Under the pieces are notes generated by a model. That model was not told the origin of the DNA and did no database searches. It saw only the letters and a list, made by a program, of their open reading frames with translations. 59,593 bases of DNA, taken from Rubrivivax sp. Its GTDB lineage: Bacteria; Pseudomonadota; Gammaproteobacteria; Burkholderiales; Burkholderiaceae_C. How positions within the stretch are numbered: the first letter of the stretch is position 1; every line of letters starts with the position of its first letter. The position numbers and the translations under genes were made by a program. This document shows positions 16,899 to 27,555 of the stretch, piece by piece. Location of the stretch: contig JADMJD010000136.1 of assembly GCA_018780805.1 (NCBI GenBank), positions 1 to 59,593 on the forward strand, given 5' to 3'.

Positions 16899-18680
16899 AT
16901 GTTCCCGCACCAGCTGTCCGACCGCCGTGCCTTCGACATCGCACACGCGATGCTGGACGGCTTCAACAAACACTACCGCCTGTTCCGCGAGACCAGCGCG
17001 CGTGCCAAACAGCGTTTCGAGCAGCAGGATTGGCATGGCCAGCAGCGTGCGCAGCGCGAGCGCATCGAGTTCTACGACCAGCGTGTGCGCGAGGCTGTGG
17101 CCCGGCTGCGCGACGAGTTCAACGTCGACGAACTCTCGATGGACAGCTGGCAGCAGGCCAAGCTGCACTACATCGGCCTGTTGACCGACCACCACCAGCC
17201 CGAGCTGGCCGAGACCTTCTTCAACTCCGTCACCGCCAAGCTGCTGCACCGCAGCTACTTCCGCAACGACTTCATCTTCGTGCGGCCCGCGGTCAGCACC
17301 GAGTACATCGAAAACGACGAACCGGCGGCGCTGCCGACCTACCGCGCGTACTACCCGACCAAGGATTCGCTGCGCGAGACCTGGCTGCGCATCGTGCACA
17401 ACTTCCAGCTCGCCACACCCTTCCGCGACCTGGAAGGCGACGTGGACCATGTGCTGCAGGCCATGTTGTCCGAGCTGGGCGGGCTGCGCCCGCGCGCCAA
17501 CTTCCAGCTGCAGGTGTTGTCCAGCCTGTTCTACCGCAACAAGGGCGCCTACCTGGTCGGCAAGATCATCAACGGCTTTGTCGAGACGCCGTTTGCGCTG
17601 CCGATCCTGCACACCGAGGGCGGGCTCGTCATCGACGCAGCGCTCTTCGGCGAAGACGACCTGCTGATGCTGTTCAGCTTTGCGCGCGCCTACTTCATGG
17701 TGGACATGGAGATCCCCAGCGCCTACGTGCAGTTCTTGCGCAGCCTGATGCCGCGCAAACCACGCGCCGAGATCTACAACGCGCTGGGCCTGCAGAAACA
17801 CGGCAAGAACCTGTTCTACCGCGACCTGCTGCAGCACCTGCGCCACAGCAGCGACCGCTTTCGCATCGCGCCCGGCATCAAGGGCATGGTGATGCTGGTG
17901 TTCGACCTGCCGTCCTTCCCCTACGTCTTCAAGCTCATCAAGGATTTTTACCCGCCGCAGAAGGACACCACGCGCGAGCAGATCCAGGGCAAGTACCTGC
18001 TGGTCAAACAACACGACCGCGTGGGCCGCATGGCCGACACGCTGGAGTACAGCAACGTCGCCTTCCCGCGCCACCGCTTCGAGGACGAGCTGATCGCCGA
18101 GCTCAAACATTTCTGCGGCAGCCTGATCGAAGAAGACGGCGACATGCTGGTCATCCGGCACTGCTACATCGAGCGCCGCATGATCCCGCTGAACATCCAC
18201 ATCCAGGAGGCCAGCCCCGAGCAGCTGGCGCATGCCGTGGTGGAGTACGGCAACGCGATCAAGGACCTGGTCGCGGCCAACATCTTCCCCGGCGACATGC
18301 TGTGGAAGAACTTCGGCGTCACGCGCCACGGCAAGGTGGTGTTCTACGACTACGACGAGATCGAGTACGTCACCGACTGCAACTTCCGCCGTGTGCCCGC
18401 GCCGCGCAACGAAGAAGACGAGATGTCGGGCGAGGTCTGGTATGCCGTCGGCCCCAAGGACGTGTTCCCCGAGACCTTCGGCCCCTTCCTGCTGGGCAAC
18501 CCGGCGGTGCGCGAGGTCTTCATGGCCCACCACGCCGACCTGCTGGACGCCGCCTTCTGGCAGGGCCACAAACAGCGCATCGCGGCCGGCGCGGTGCAGG
18601 ACGTTTTTCCGTACGAGCCGCAGAAGCGGTTCACTTCGCTGCCTCGCCAGCTCAGCGCCACAGGAGCCCCCCATGGCTGA
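16899..18680 (+). CDS. aceK: Isocitrate dehydrogenase kinase/phosphatase
   Basis: 593 residues (E. coli 578). The bifunctional enzyme phosphorylates isocitrate dehydrogenase to push isocitrate into the glyoxylate shunt and reverses this. Seen: the AceK-specific N-terminal helical domain ([21 protein letters not shown]), the regulatory [21 protein letters not shown] strand and the kinase metal region [24 protein letters not shown] 16899 lies 5 bp after the can stop. The last 8 bp overlap the thiolase start. Being in a leucine operon makes sense because leucine yields acetyl-CoA and acetoacetate only. Confidence 0.97.
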   Translation: MFPHQLSDRRAFDIAHAMLDGFNKHYRLFRETSARAKQRFEQQDWHGQQRAQRERIEFYDQRVREAVARLRDEFNVDELSMDSWQQAKLHYIGLLTDHHQPELAETFFNSVTAKLLHRSYFRNDFIFVRPAVSTEYIENDEPAALPTYRAYYPTKDSLRETWLRIVHNFQLATPFRDLEGDVDHVLQAMLSELGGLRPRANFQLQVLSSLFYRNKGAYLVGKIINGFVETPFALPILHTEGGLVIDAALFGEDDLLMLFSFARAYFMVDMEIPSAYVQFLRSLMPRKPRAEIYNALGLQKHGKNLFYRDLLQHLRHSSDRFRIAPGIKGMVMLVFDLPSFPYVFKLIKDFYPPQKDTTREQIQGKYLLVKQHDRVGRMADTLEYSNVAFPRHRFEDELIAELKHFCGSLIEEDGDMLVIRHCYIERRMIPLNIHIQEASPEQLAHAVVEYGNAIKDLVAANIFPGDMLWKNFGVTRHGKVVFYDYDEIEYVTDCNFRRVPAPRNEEDEMSGEVWYAVGPKDVFPETFGPFLLGNPAVREVFMAHHADLLDAAFWQGHKQRIAAGAVQDVFPYEPQKRFTSLPRQLSATGAPHG

Positions 18681-19851
18681 CCCCATCGTCATCGTTTCCG
18701 CCGCCCGCACGCCCATCGCCGGCCTGCTGGGCGACTTTGCGTCGCTCGCCGCCTGGGAGCTGGGCGCCGTGGCCGTGAAGGCCGCCGTCGAACGCGCCGG
18801 TGTGCCCGGTGACAGCATCGACGAGGTGCTGCTCGGCAACTGCCTGATGGCCGGCCAGGGCCAGGCCCCGGCGCGCCAGGCCGTGCGCAAGGCCGGCCTG
18901 CCCGACAGCGCCGGCGCCGTGACGCTGAGCAAGATGTGCGGCTCCGGCATGCGCGCGATGATGTTCGCGCACGACATGCTGGCGGCCGGCAGCGCCAACG
19001 TTGTGGTGGCCGGGGGCATGGAGAGCATGACCAACGCGCCGCACCTGGTGTTCGCGCGCAAGGGTGTCAAGTACGGCGCCGCCCAGATGTTCGACCACAT
19101 GGCGATGGACGGTCTGGAAGACGCCTATGAACGTGGCAAGGCCATGGGTGTCTTCGCCGAGCAGTGTGTCGACAAGTACCGCTTCACGCGCGAGGCGCAG
19201 GACCAGTTCGCGATCACCTCCACCCGCCGCGCGAAGGAGGCCAACGAAGACGGCAGCTTCGACTGGGAGATGGCGCCTGTCACGCTGCCGGGCAAAACCG
19301 GCGACACCGTGGTGCGTTTGGACGAACAGCCGGCCAAGGCCCGCCTGGACAAGATCCCGTCGCTCAAGCCCGCGTTCAAGAAGGACGGCACCATCACGGC
19401 TGCCAACGCGTCCAGCATCTCCGACGGCGCGGCCGCGCTGGTGCTGATGCGCGAAAGCACCGCGCGTGCCCACGGCCTGGCGCCGCTGGCCCGCATCGTC
19501 GGCCATGCGGTGCATGCGCAGGAGCCGCAGTGGTTTGCCACCGCACCGGCCGGCGCGATCAACAAGGTGCTCAAGAAGGCCGGCTGGGACGCCAAGAGCG
19601 TGAACCTCTGGGAGGTGAACGAAGCCTTTGCCGCCGTGACGATGGCCGCGATGGCCGAGTTCCAGCTGCCGCACGAAATCGTCAACGTGCACGGTGGCGC
19701 CTGTGCCCTGGGCCACCCCATCGGCGCCAGCGGCGCGCGCATCGTCGTCACGCTGCTGGGCGCGCTGAAAAAACGCGGGCTCAAGCGTGGCGTGGCGGCG
19801 CTGTGCATCGGCGGGGGCGAGGCGACGGCGCTGGCGGTGGAGATGCTGTGA
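18673..19851 (+). CDS. Acetyl-CoA acetyltransferase (thiolase)
   Basis: 392 residues. Nucleophile Cys89 in KMCGSGMRA, His in [14 protein letters not shown], and the second Cys in ALCIGGGEA are all intact. Degradative or biosynthetic direction cannot be told from sequence. In this operon it most likely cleaves acetoacetyl-CoA from leucine breakdown into two acetyl-CoA, though it could also serve polyhydroxybutyrate synthesis. The ATG lies inside the aceK end, preceded by CAGGAG (18661-18666). Confidence 0.93.
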   Translation: MADPIVIVSAARTPIAGLLGDFASLAAWELGAVAVKAAVERAGVPGDSIDEVLLGNCLMAGQGQAPARQAVRKAGLPDSAGAVTLSKMCGSGMRAMMFAHDMLAAGSANVVVAGGMESMTNAPHLVFARKGVKYGAAQMFDHMAMDGLEDAYERGKAMGVFAEQCVDKYRFTREAQDQFAITSTRRAKEANEDGSFDWEMAPVTLPGKTGDTVVRLDEQPAKARLDKIPSLKPAFKKDGTITAANASSISDGAAALVLMRESTARAHGLAPLARIVGHAVHAQEPQWFATAPAGAINKVLKKAGWDAKSVNLWEVNEAFAAVTMAAMAEFQLPHEIVNVHGGACALGHPIGASGARIVVTLLGALKKRGLKRGVAALCIGGGEATALAVEML

Positions 19852-20510
19852 CCGACTTGCTGCCCGGCCCGGGCCAGGCCGCGGTGTTCGCCACCGCCGT
19901 CTTCGTGCTCAACGCCACGCCGGGGGTCGATTTCCTGCTCACGGTCACGCGCACGCTGCAGGGCGGCGCGCGTGCCGGCGTCGCGGCCGTGGCCGGCATC
20001 AATGCCGGCTGCGTGTTGCACGCGCTGGCGGCCGCGTTTGGCCTGGCGGCGCTGCTGGCTGTGCACCCGGGCGCGTTCCGGCTGATCCAGTGGGCCGGCG
20101 CGGCCTACCTGGTGTGGCTGGGCATCGGCATGTTGCGCCAGGCCCTGCAACGCGGCGAAGCGCTGGCGCTGCCGGCCGATGCGCCGGCGCCGGCCCGGCC
20201 GTGGAGCGCGGACTTCCGCGTGGGCCTGCTGACCAACGTGCTCAACCCCAAGGTGGCGCTGTTTTTCCTGGCCTTCCTGCCGCAGTTCGTGCCGGCCGGC
20301 TCGCCCAGCCCCACCGTGTCCTTCCTGCTGCTGGGCGCCTGGTTTGTCGTTCAGGGCGGGCTGTTTTCGCTGGCCCTGGTGGCGCTGGCCGCACGCCTGG
20401 CCCAAGTGGGCACCCGCCCCGGCGTGCGGCGTTGGCTGAATGGTGTCGGTGGCCTGCTCTTCATCGGGCTGGCGCTGCGGATCTTGCGTGAAAGGCCGGT
20501 GGGCACATGA
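19848..20510 (+). CDS. LysE/RhtB family amino-acid exporter
   Basis: 220 residues with about six membrane segments. The N-terminal FVLNATPGVDFLLTVTRTL is the family signature (NxxPGPxxL type), and TLQGGARAGVAAVAGINAGC follows as expected. Cytoplasmic-loop Pro-rich stretch at about 108-118, then FRVGLLTNVLNPKVALFFLAFLPQF, also diagnostic. GTG start overlapping the thiolase stop. Such proteins export amino acids or related compounds; leucine or a by-product is possible but unproven. Confidence 0.88.
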   Translation: MTDLLPGPGQAAVFATAVFVLNATPGVDFLLTVTRTLQGGARAGVAAVAGINAGCVLHALAAAFGLAALLAVHPGAFRLIQWAGAAYLVWLGIGMLRQALQRGEALALPADAPAPARPWSADFRVGLLTNVLNPKVALFFLAFLPQFVPAGSPSPTVSFLLLGAWFVVQGGLFSLALVALAARLAQVGTRPGVRRWLNGVGGLLFIGLALRILRERPVGT

Positions 20511-21172
20511 AAGTCTTGATCGTGGGCGCCTCGCGCGGCATCGGCCTGGAGTTCGTGCGCCAGTACCGCGCGGCCGGGGCCGCCGTCACGGCCACCGCGC
20601 GCGACGATGCCGGCCTGGCCCGGCTGCAGGCCCTGGGCGCCACGGCGCTGCGGCTGGACGTGGCCGATGCCGCCAGCGTGTCCGGCCTGGCCTGGTTGGT
20701 GGACGGCGAAAACTTCGACACCGTGGTGTTGAACGCCGGTGTCTACGGCCCGCGCAGCAGCGGCCTGCAGCCCCCCACGGCCGAGGAGTTCGACGCCGTG
20801 ATGCACACCAACGTGCTGGGCGTGATGCGCCTGCTGCCGCAAGTGGCCGAGGCCCTGGCGCCGGGTGCGCGGCTGGCCGTGATCTCGTCGCGCATGGCGT
20901 CGATGGCCCTGCGCGCCAGCCCCAGCGGCTGGCTGTACCGCGCCAGCAAGGCGGCACTGAACTCGGTGTTGAAAGACGTGTCGCTGGTGCTTGCCGGGCG
21001 GGCCGTGTGTGTGGCCTTCCACCCCGGCTGGGTGCAAACCGACATGGGCGGCGCCGGCGCCGACCTGGACGTGGCCACCAGCGTGGCCGACATGCGGCGC
21101 ACGCTGGCTGGCTTGCAGCCTGCAAACAACGGCTGTTTCTTCAACCACGACGGCCAGCCCTTGGCCTGGTGA
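20507..21172 (+). CDS. Short-chain dehydrogenase/reductase
   Basis: 221 residues, classical SDR size. Cofactor motif GASRGIG at 7-13, VVLNAGVYG strand, catalytic Ser in AVISSRM and YRASKAAL with Tyr and Lys four apart. Likely NAD(P)-dependent; the substrate is unknown. It resembles the CsgA/C-factor group of small SDRs. ATGA overlap with the exporter makes it the last gene of the leucine operon I; the sensor kinase gene converges 15 bp later. Confidence 0.88.
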   Translation: MKVLIVGASRGIGLEFVRQYRAAGAAVTATARDDAGLARLQALGATALRLDVADAASVSGLAWLVDGENFDTVVLNAGVYGPRSSGLQPPTAEEFDAVMHTNVLGVMRLLPQVAEALAPGARLAVISSRMASMALRASPSGWLYRASKAALNSVLKDVSLVLAGRAVCVAFHPGWVQTDMGGAGADLDVATSVADMRRTLAGLQPANNGCFFNHDGQPLAW

Positions 21173-21187
21173 ACCGCGTGCTGCGGC

Positions 21188-23479
<2,292 letters not shown>

Positions 23480-23592
23480 CTTCCGACCACAACCGGAATA
23501 TGCCTGCTCCGCGCCGGGTTAAGCTCAGGAAGACGGGGTTGTCCCGCCGCCATTTGTCGTGTTCGGCCGGGTGCCGGGCGCGCCCGTTCAGC

Positions 23593-24723
23593 ATGCTGCT
23601 CTCCGAAGACCACCTGGCCGTGCAGGACGCCGTGCGCAGCTTCGTGCAGGCCGAGGTGGCGCCGCACGCCGCCGCCTGGGACAAGGCGCACACCTTCCCT
23701 GCTGCGGCCTTGCAGGGCCTGGCGGCGCTGGGCTGTTACGGCGTGGCCGTGCCCACCGAGTGGGACGGTGCCGGCCTGGACTACCTGGCCCTGGCCGTGA
23801 TCCTGGAAGAGATCGCCGCCGGTGACGGCGCCACCAGCACCATCGTCAGCGTCAACAACTGCCCGGTCTGCAGGATCCTGATGGCCTTTGGCACGGCCGA
23901 GCAGAAGGCGCGTTGTCTGAAGCCGCTGGCACGCGGCGAGATGCTGGGGGCCTTCTGTCTGACCGAGCCGCATGTGGGCTCCGAGGCCGGCGGCCTGAAG
24001 ACCACGGCCGTGCTGGACGGCGATCACTACGTGCTCAACGGCGTCAAGCAGTTCATCACCAGCGGCCAACACGGCGACCTGGCCATCGTGATGGCGGTCA
24101 CCGACAAGGCCGCCGGCAAGAAGGGCATCAGCGCCTTCCTGGTGCCCACGGCCACGCCGGGTTACGTCGTCGCCCGCATCGAGGACAAACTCGGCCAGCA
24201 CGCCAGCGACACGGCGCAAATCCGCTTCGAGAACTGCCGCGTGCCGGTGGAAAACCGGCTGATGGACGAAGGCATGGGCCTGAAGATCGCACTCAGCGGG
24301 CTGGAGGGCGGGCGCATCGGCATCGCCAGCCAGGCCGTGGGCATGGCGCGGGCGGCATTCGAAGCCGCGCTGCGCTACAGCAAGGACCGCTCAAGCTTCG
24401 GCCAGCCCATCTTCAACCACCAGGCGGTGCAGTTCAAGCTGGCCGACATGGCCACGCAGATCGAGGTGGCGCGGCAGATGATCCACCACGCCGCCGCGCT
24501 GAAGGACGCTGGCCGGCCTTGCCTGAAAGAAGCTGCGATGGCCAAGCTGTTTGCCAGCGAGATGGCCGAACGTGTGTGCAGCGACGCGATCCAGGTGCAC
24601 GGCGGCTATGGCTACGTCAGCGATTTTCCGGTCGAGCGCATCTACCGCGACGTGCGCGTGTGCCAGATCTACGAAGGCACGTCCGAGGTGCAGAAGATCC
24701 TCATCGGCCGGGCCCTGGCTTAG
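23593..24723 (+). CDS. Acyl-CoA dehydrogenase, short-chain type
   Basis: 376-residue FAD enzyme. Unlike LiuA it has the catalytic glutamate in the common place, Glu361 in [32 protein letters not shown] (TEPxxGSD-like) and [16 protein letters not shown] are also standard. ATG 23593 ([15 protein letters not shown]) is the natural N-terminus; the longer frame is antisense to the kinase promoter. Probable butyryl- or methyl-branched substrate. A lone gene between kinase and LacI genes; its last 23 bp overlap the convergent lacI-type gene. Confidence 0.92.
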   Translation: MLLSEDHLAVQDAVRSFVQAEVAPHAAAWDKAHTFPAAALQGLAALGCYGVAVPTEWDGAGLDYLALAVILEEIAAGDGATSTIVSVNNCPVCRILMAFGTAEQKARCLKPLARGEMLGAFCLTEPHVGSEAGGLKTTAVLDGDHYVLNGVKQFITSGQHGDLAIVMAVTDKAAGKKGISAFLVPTATPGYVVARIEDKLGQHASDTAQIRFENCRVPVENRLMDEGMGLKIALSGLEGGRIGIASQAVGMARAAFEAALRYSKDRSSFGQPIFNHQAVQFKLADMATQIEVARQMIHHAAALKDAGRPCLKEAAMAKLFASEMAERVCSDAIQVHGGYGYVSDFPVERIYRDVRVCQIYEGTSEVQKILIGRALA

Positions 24724-25786
24724 CAGGCAGGGCACTGCCCGGCGCGGCGCCGGTGGACTCTCGCGCCACCGGTGCGGCGCCGGTGGACTCTCGCACCACC
24801 ACCTGGTGCGGCAGTACGCGGTGCAGTTGGCCAGGGTCGTCACCGCGGCTGGCCGCCACCAGCAACTCGACCGCGGTGCGCGCCATCAAGGCCTTGGGCT
24901 GGTGCACCGTGGTCAGGCGCGGCCAGACCAGCACCGCGGCCGGCGAGTCGTCGAAGCCGGCGATCGACAGTTCCGCCGGCACCGCGATGCCCATGCGCTG
25001 CGCCGTCGTCAGCACACCCAGCGCCATGTCGTCGTTGCTCGCAAAGATGGCCGTGGGCCGGGCCTTGCGCGCCAGCAGCTGGGTGGCGGCGGCCACACCG
25101 CTGTCGAACTTGAAGTCGCCGGGCACGATCAGATCCTTGTCCAGCGGCACCTGCGCGGCCTTCAGCGCCCGCAGGTAACCCTGGTAACGCAGCTTGCTGG
25201 CGGCCTGGTCGGCCGCGCCCTTGACGAAGCCTATGCGCCGGTGGCCCAGGGCCAGCAGCAGGCCGGTGATCTCCTGCGCGGCGCGTTGGTCGTCCATGCG
25301 CACGCTGGCCACACCCTCGGTCTCCTGCGCAGGTGAGACCAGCACGCAGGGGGTGCGCGCCGCGCGCAGCGCGGCCAGCACCTGCGCGTTGTCGGACAAG
25401 GGCGGCGTGAGGATCATGCCGTCGGGCCGCAGGGCCGACACGACACGGTCCACCTGGTGGCCGATGTCGGGCGCGTCGTCGTCCAGCGACTCCACCACCA
25501 GGTGGTAGCCGGCCTCGCGGCAGCGCAGCGTGGCGCCTTGTTGCACGCCGGCGATGTAGTCGGCGCTGGGGTCGTAATACAGCAGCCCGATCAGGAACGA
25601 GCGCGCCCCCGCCAGGCTGCGCGCCGATTGTTGCGGCCGGTAGTTCAGCCGTGTGATCACGGACAGCACCTGCCCGCGCGTCTCGCTGTTGACACCCGGT
25701 TCCTGGTTCATCACCCGGGACACGGTCTTGATCGAGACGCCGGCCTCGCGCGCGACGTCGATGATGGTCGGGGCCTTGCCGCTCAC
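24701..25786 (-). CDS. LacI family transcriptional repressor
   Basis: 361 residues. N-terminal HTH TIIDVAREAGVSIKTVSRVMN, hinge near YRPQQSARSLAG, then a periplasmic-binding-type sugar domain (FLIGLLYYDPSADYI ... AIFASNDDMALG ... IAGFDDSPAA). GTG start 19 bp after the halogenase stop; no ATG in frame nearby. The C-terminus is extended by a 30-bp tandem repeat coding RESTGAAP twice and ends inside the convergent acyl-CoA dehydrogenase gene. Likely regulator of the glycoside locus; candidate operators at 27445 and 27468. Confidence 0.9.
   Translation of the reverse strand: MSGKAPTIIDVAREAGVSIKTVSRVMNQEPGVNSETRGQVLSVITRLNYRPQQSARSLAGARSFLIGLLYYDPSADYIAGVQQGATLRCREAGYHLVVESLDDDAPDIGHQVDRVVSALRPDGMILTPPLSDNAQVLAALRAARTPCVLVSPAQETEGVASVRMDDQRAAQEITGLLLALGHRRIGFVKGAADQAASKLRYQGYLRALKAAQVPLDKDLIVPGDFKFDSGVAAATQLLARKARPTAIFASNDDMALGVLTTAQRMGIAVPAELSIAGFDDSPAAVLVWPRLTTVHQPKALMARTAVELLVAASRGDDPGQLHRVLPHQVVVRESTGAAPVARESTGAAPGSALPAKPGPGR
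24741..24800. repeat. 30-bp direct tandem repeat in lacI 3' end
   Basis: Two adjacent 30-bp units (24741-24770 and 24771-24800) with two mismatches, each containing GGACTCTCGC. In frame with the minus-strand repressor gene it adds ten residues per copy. Looks like a recent slippage duplication. Confidence 0.85.
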
Positions 25787-25805
25787 AGGCCGGGGTCCAT
25801 CGGTC

Positions 25806-27377
25806 TCATGCCGCCACGGCGGCGCGGGCCGGCGCGCCGCGTGCACAGAGCTGCTCGACCAGGGCCCGGTGCAGCGGCAGGTCGGCCATCGCGTGCGGCA
25901 CCACCTGCCGCAGCGCCTGGAACTCGCGGCGCGCTTCGTCCATCCGTGCGTGGGCACCTGGCAGGCTGCCCGTACCGCCCAGGTCCGTGTGGCGGTGTTC
26001 CATGCCGTACAGCACGTACTGCCAGCTCGAGGGCGGGTACATCTCCAGGTCGGTGATGAAGTCCAGCCGGTGCGGCGGCCGGCACTGCCACATCGCCAGC
26101 CGTTCGCGCAGGCTGGCCGTCTGGCTCTGTGGCCGGGTGTTGTCGCGCCAGAAGGCGCTGTCGGTGCGTTGGGTGAGGCAGTAGTGCATCTTGACGAAAT
26201 CGACCACACGCTCGTAGCGCTGGCGCATGAAATCATTGAAGTATCGGGCCACCGGTTCCATCTGCCCATCGGCCGGGAAGAGGTGGGCGATCAGGTAGGC
26301 CGCCGTCTCCACCAGGCCGATGCCCGAGGCCTCCAGCGGCTCGACAAAACCGCCCGCCAGGCCCACCGCCACGCAGTTCTTGACCCAGGGTGTTTCACGG
26401 TAACCCACGCGCAGCTTCAGCAGGCGCGGCGACAGGCCCTTGCCGGCGCGGCCCGCGTGCTCGCGCAGCACCTGCTCGGCCTGCTCGTCGCTGGTGTGCG
26501 CGCTGGAGTAGACGTAGCCCAGGCCGCGCCGCTGCTGCAGGCCGATGTCCCACACCCAGCCGGCGGCCTGCGCGGTGGCGATGGTGTACGACGCGATCGG
26601 CGCATCGGGCCGGCTGTACGGCACCTGCATCGCCAGCGCGCGGTCGACAAAGAGCACGCTGTTCAGGTCGCGGAACGGCGAGCCCAGGGCCTTGCCGATC
26701 AGCGCCGCGTGGAAGCCGGTGCAATCGATGTACAGGTCGGCGCTCAGCGGCCCGGCTTCGCGTGTGTGCACGGCGGCCACCGCGCCGTCGGCTGCCAGCG
26801 CCACGCTCTCTACCGTGGCCTGCACATGCAGCACGCCCAGCTCGCGTGCGCGCTGCGCCAGCAAGGCCGCCAGACGCCCGGCGTCGAAGTGGTAGGCGTA
26901 GTTGAGCGGCCCGATGTAGTCGGCATCGCTGGCGCGTTTGGGCCCGCGGTGGGCATCGGCCACGGCCTTCTGCATCGTCACCGCGTCGGCCAGCGCGGTG
27001 TCGGCACCGGCGGCCCCGAGCAGCCAGTAGGGCAGCAGCTCGGGCGCCCCGGGCCGCTGGCTGGGTGTGCTGAAGGGGTGGAAATAGTGCGTGGCACCCG
27101 GCGCGTCGGGCGGGCGCACCCAGTGGTCGAACCGGATGCCCTGCTTGAACGTGGCCTGGCACTCGCGCACAAAACGCGCCTCGTCGATGCCCAGCGCCGA
27201 CAGCGTGCCGCGCAGCGACGGGAAGCTGCCTTCGCCGACACCGATGGTGCCGATCTCCGCTGATTCGACCAGCGTGATGCGCACCGCCGGCCCAAGCGTG
27301 CGCGCCAGGTAGGCCGCCGTCAGCCAGCCGGCCGTGCCGCCGCCGACGACCAGCAATTCGCGGATGGGATGGTGCAT
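25806..27377 (-). CDS. Flavin-dependent tryptophan-halogenase family protein
   Basis: 523 residues. FAD motif GGGTAGW at 12-18, catalytic Lys78 in CQATFKQGIRF, WVWDIGL (274-280, the WxWxI halogenase signature) and Glu346 in GGFVEPLEASG. These match the catalytic Lys and Glu positions of PrnA. Start chosen at ATG 27377 because GGAG lies 7 bases upstream. Members of this family next to TonB receptors in sugar loci have no proven role; halogenation of tryptophan is not implied. Reduced flavin would have to come from a separate reductase, none of which is nearby. Upstream of lacI on the same strand. Confidence 0.88.
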   Translation of the reverse strand: MHHPIRELLVVGGGTAGWLTAAYLARTLGPAVRITLVESAEIGTIGVGEGSFPSLRGTLSALGIDEARFVRECQATFKQGIRFDHWVRPPDAPGATHYFHPFSTPSQRPGAPELLPYWLLGAAGADTALADAVTMQKAVADAHRGPKRASDADYIGPLNYAYHFDAGRLAALLAQRARELGVLHVQATVESVALAADGAVAAVHTREAGPLSADLYIDCTGFHAALIGKALGSPFRDLNSVLFVDRALAMQVPYSRPDAPIASYTIATAQAAGWVWDIGLQQRRGLGYVYSSAHTSDEQAEQVLREHAGRAGKGLSPRLLKLRVGYRETPWVKNCVAVGLAGGFVEPLEASGIGLVETAAYLIAHLFPADGQMEPVARYFNDFMRQRYERVVDFVKMHYCLTQRTDSAFWRDNTRPQSQTASLRERLAMWQCRPPHRLDFITDLEMYPPSSWQYVLYGMEHRHTDLGGTGSLPGAHARMDEARREFQALRQVVPHAMADLPLHRALVEQLCARGAPARAAVAA

Positions 27378-27444
27378 CGGGGTCTCCAGGTCCTGCCCGG
27401 CCTGCATGTTGAGGGTGTGCGCCATCGGCTTCATCGGGGAATAC

Positions 27445-27456
27445 GATAACGTTGTC
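27445..27456. promoter_or_regulatory. Candidate LacI operator, site 1
   Basis: GATAACGTTGTC, a near-palindrome (one mismatch) of the CG-centred LacI-family type. Centre is 23 bp from site 2, in the divergent region between halogenase and TonB receptor. Confidence 0.65.
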
Positions 27457-27465
27457 ATATTTCAA

Positions 27466-27494
27466 TTGACAACGTTGTCTGGTCTTCTCATCAT
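27466..27494 (+). promoter_or_regulatory. Candidate TonB-receptor promoter with LacI operator site 2
   Basis: GACAACGTTGTC (27468-27479) is a perfect 12-bp palindrome with the CG centre typical for LacI proteins. It overlaps a possible -35 TTGACA (27466-27471), with CATCAT 17 bp downstream as a weak -10. Binding here would block the receptor promoter. The -10 call is tentative. Confidence 0.6.
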
Positions 27495-27555
27495 CGGCCC
27501 CGTGCAGCGTCGGCCATGGACCGCATCGCGAGCATCCACCCACAGAGGAGACAAC

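Noticed and set aside
16812..19100. 762-residue minus-strand open frame over aceK and thiolase
   Set aside because: Antisense of two clearly identified genes; Val/Asp/Gln-rich composition typical of GC shadows.
25806..27377. Halogenase as part of an antibiotic biosynthesis cluster
   Set aside because: No synthase, NRPS/PKS, reductase or tailoring genes nearby; the neighbours are a sugar uptake and glycosidase locus.
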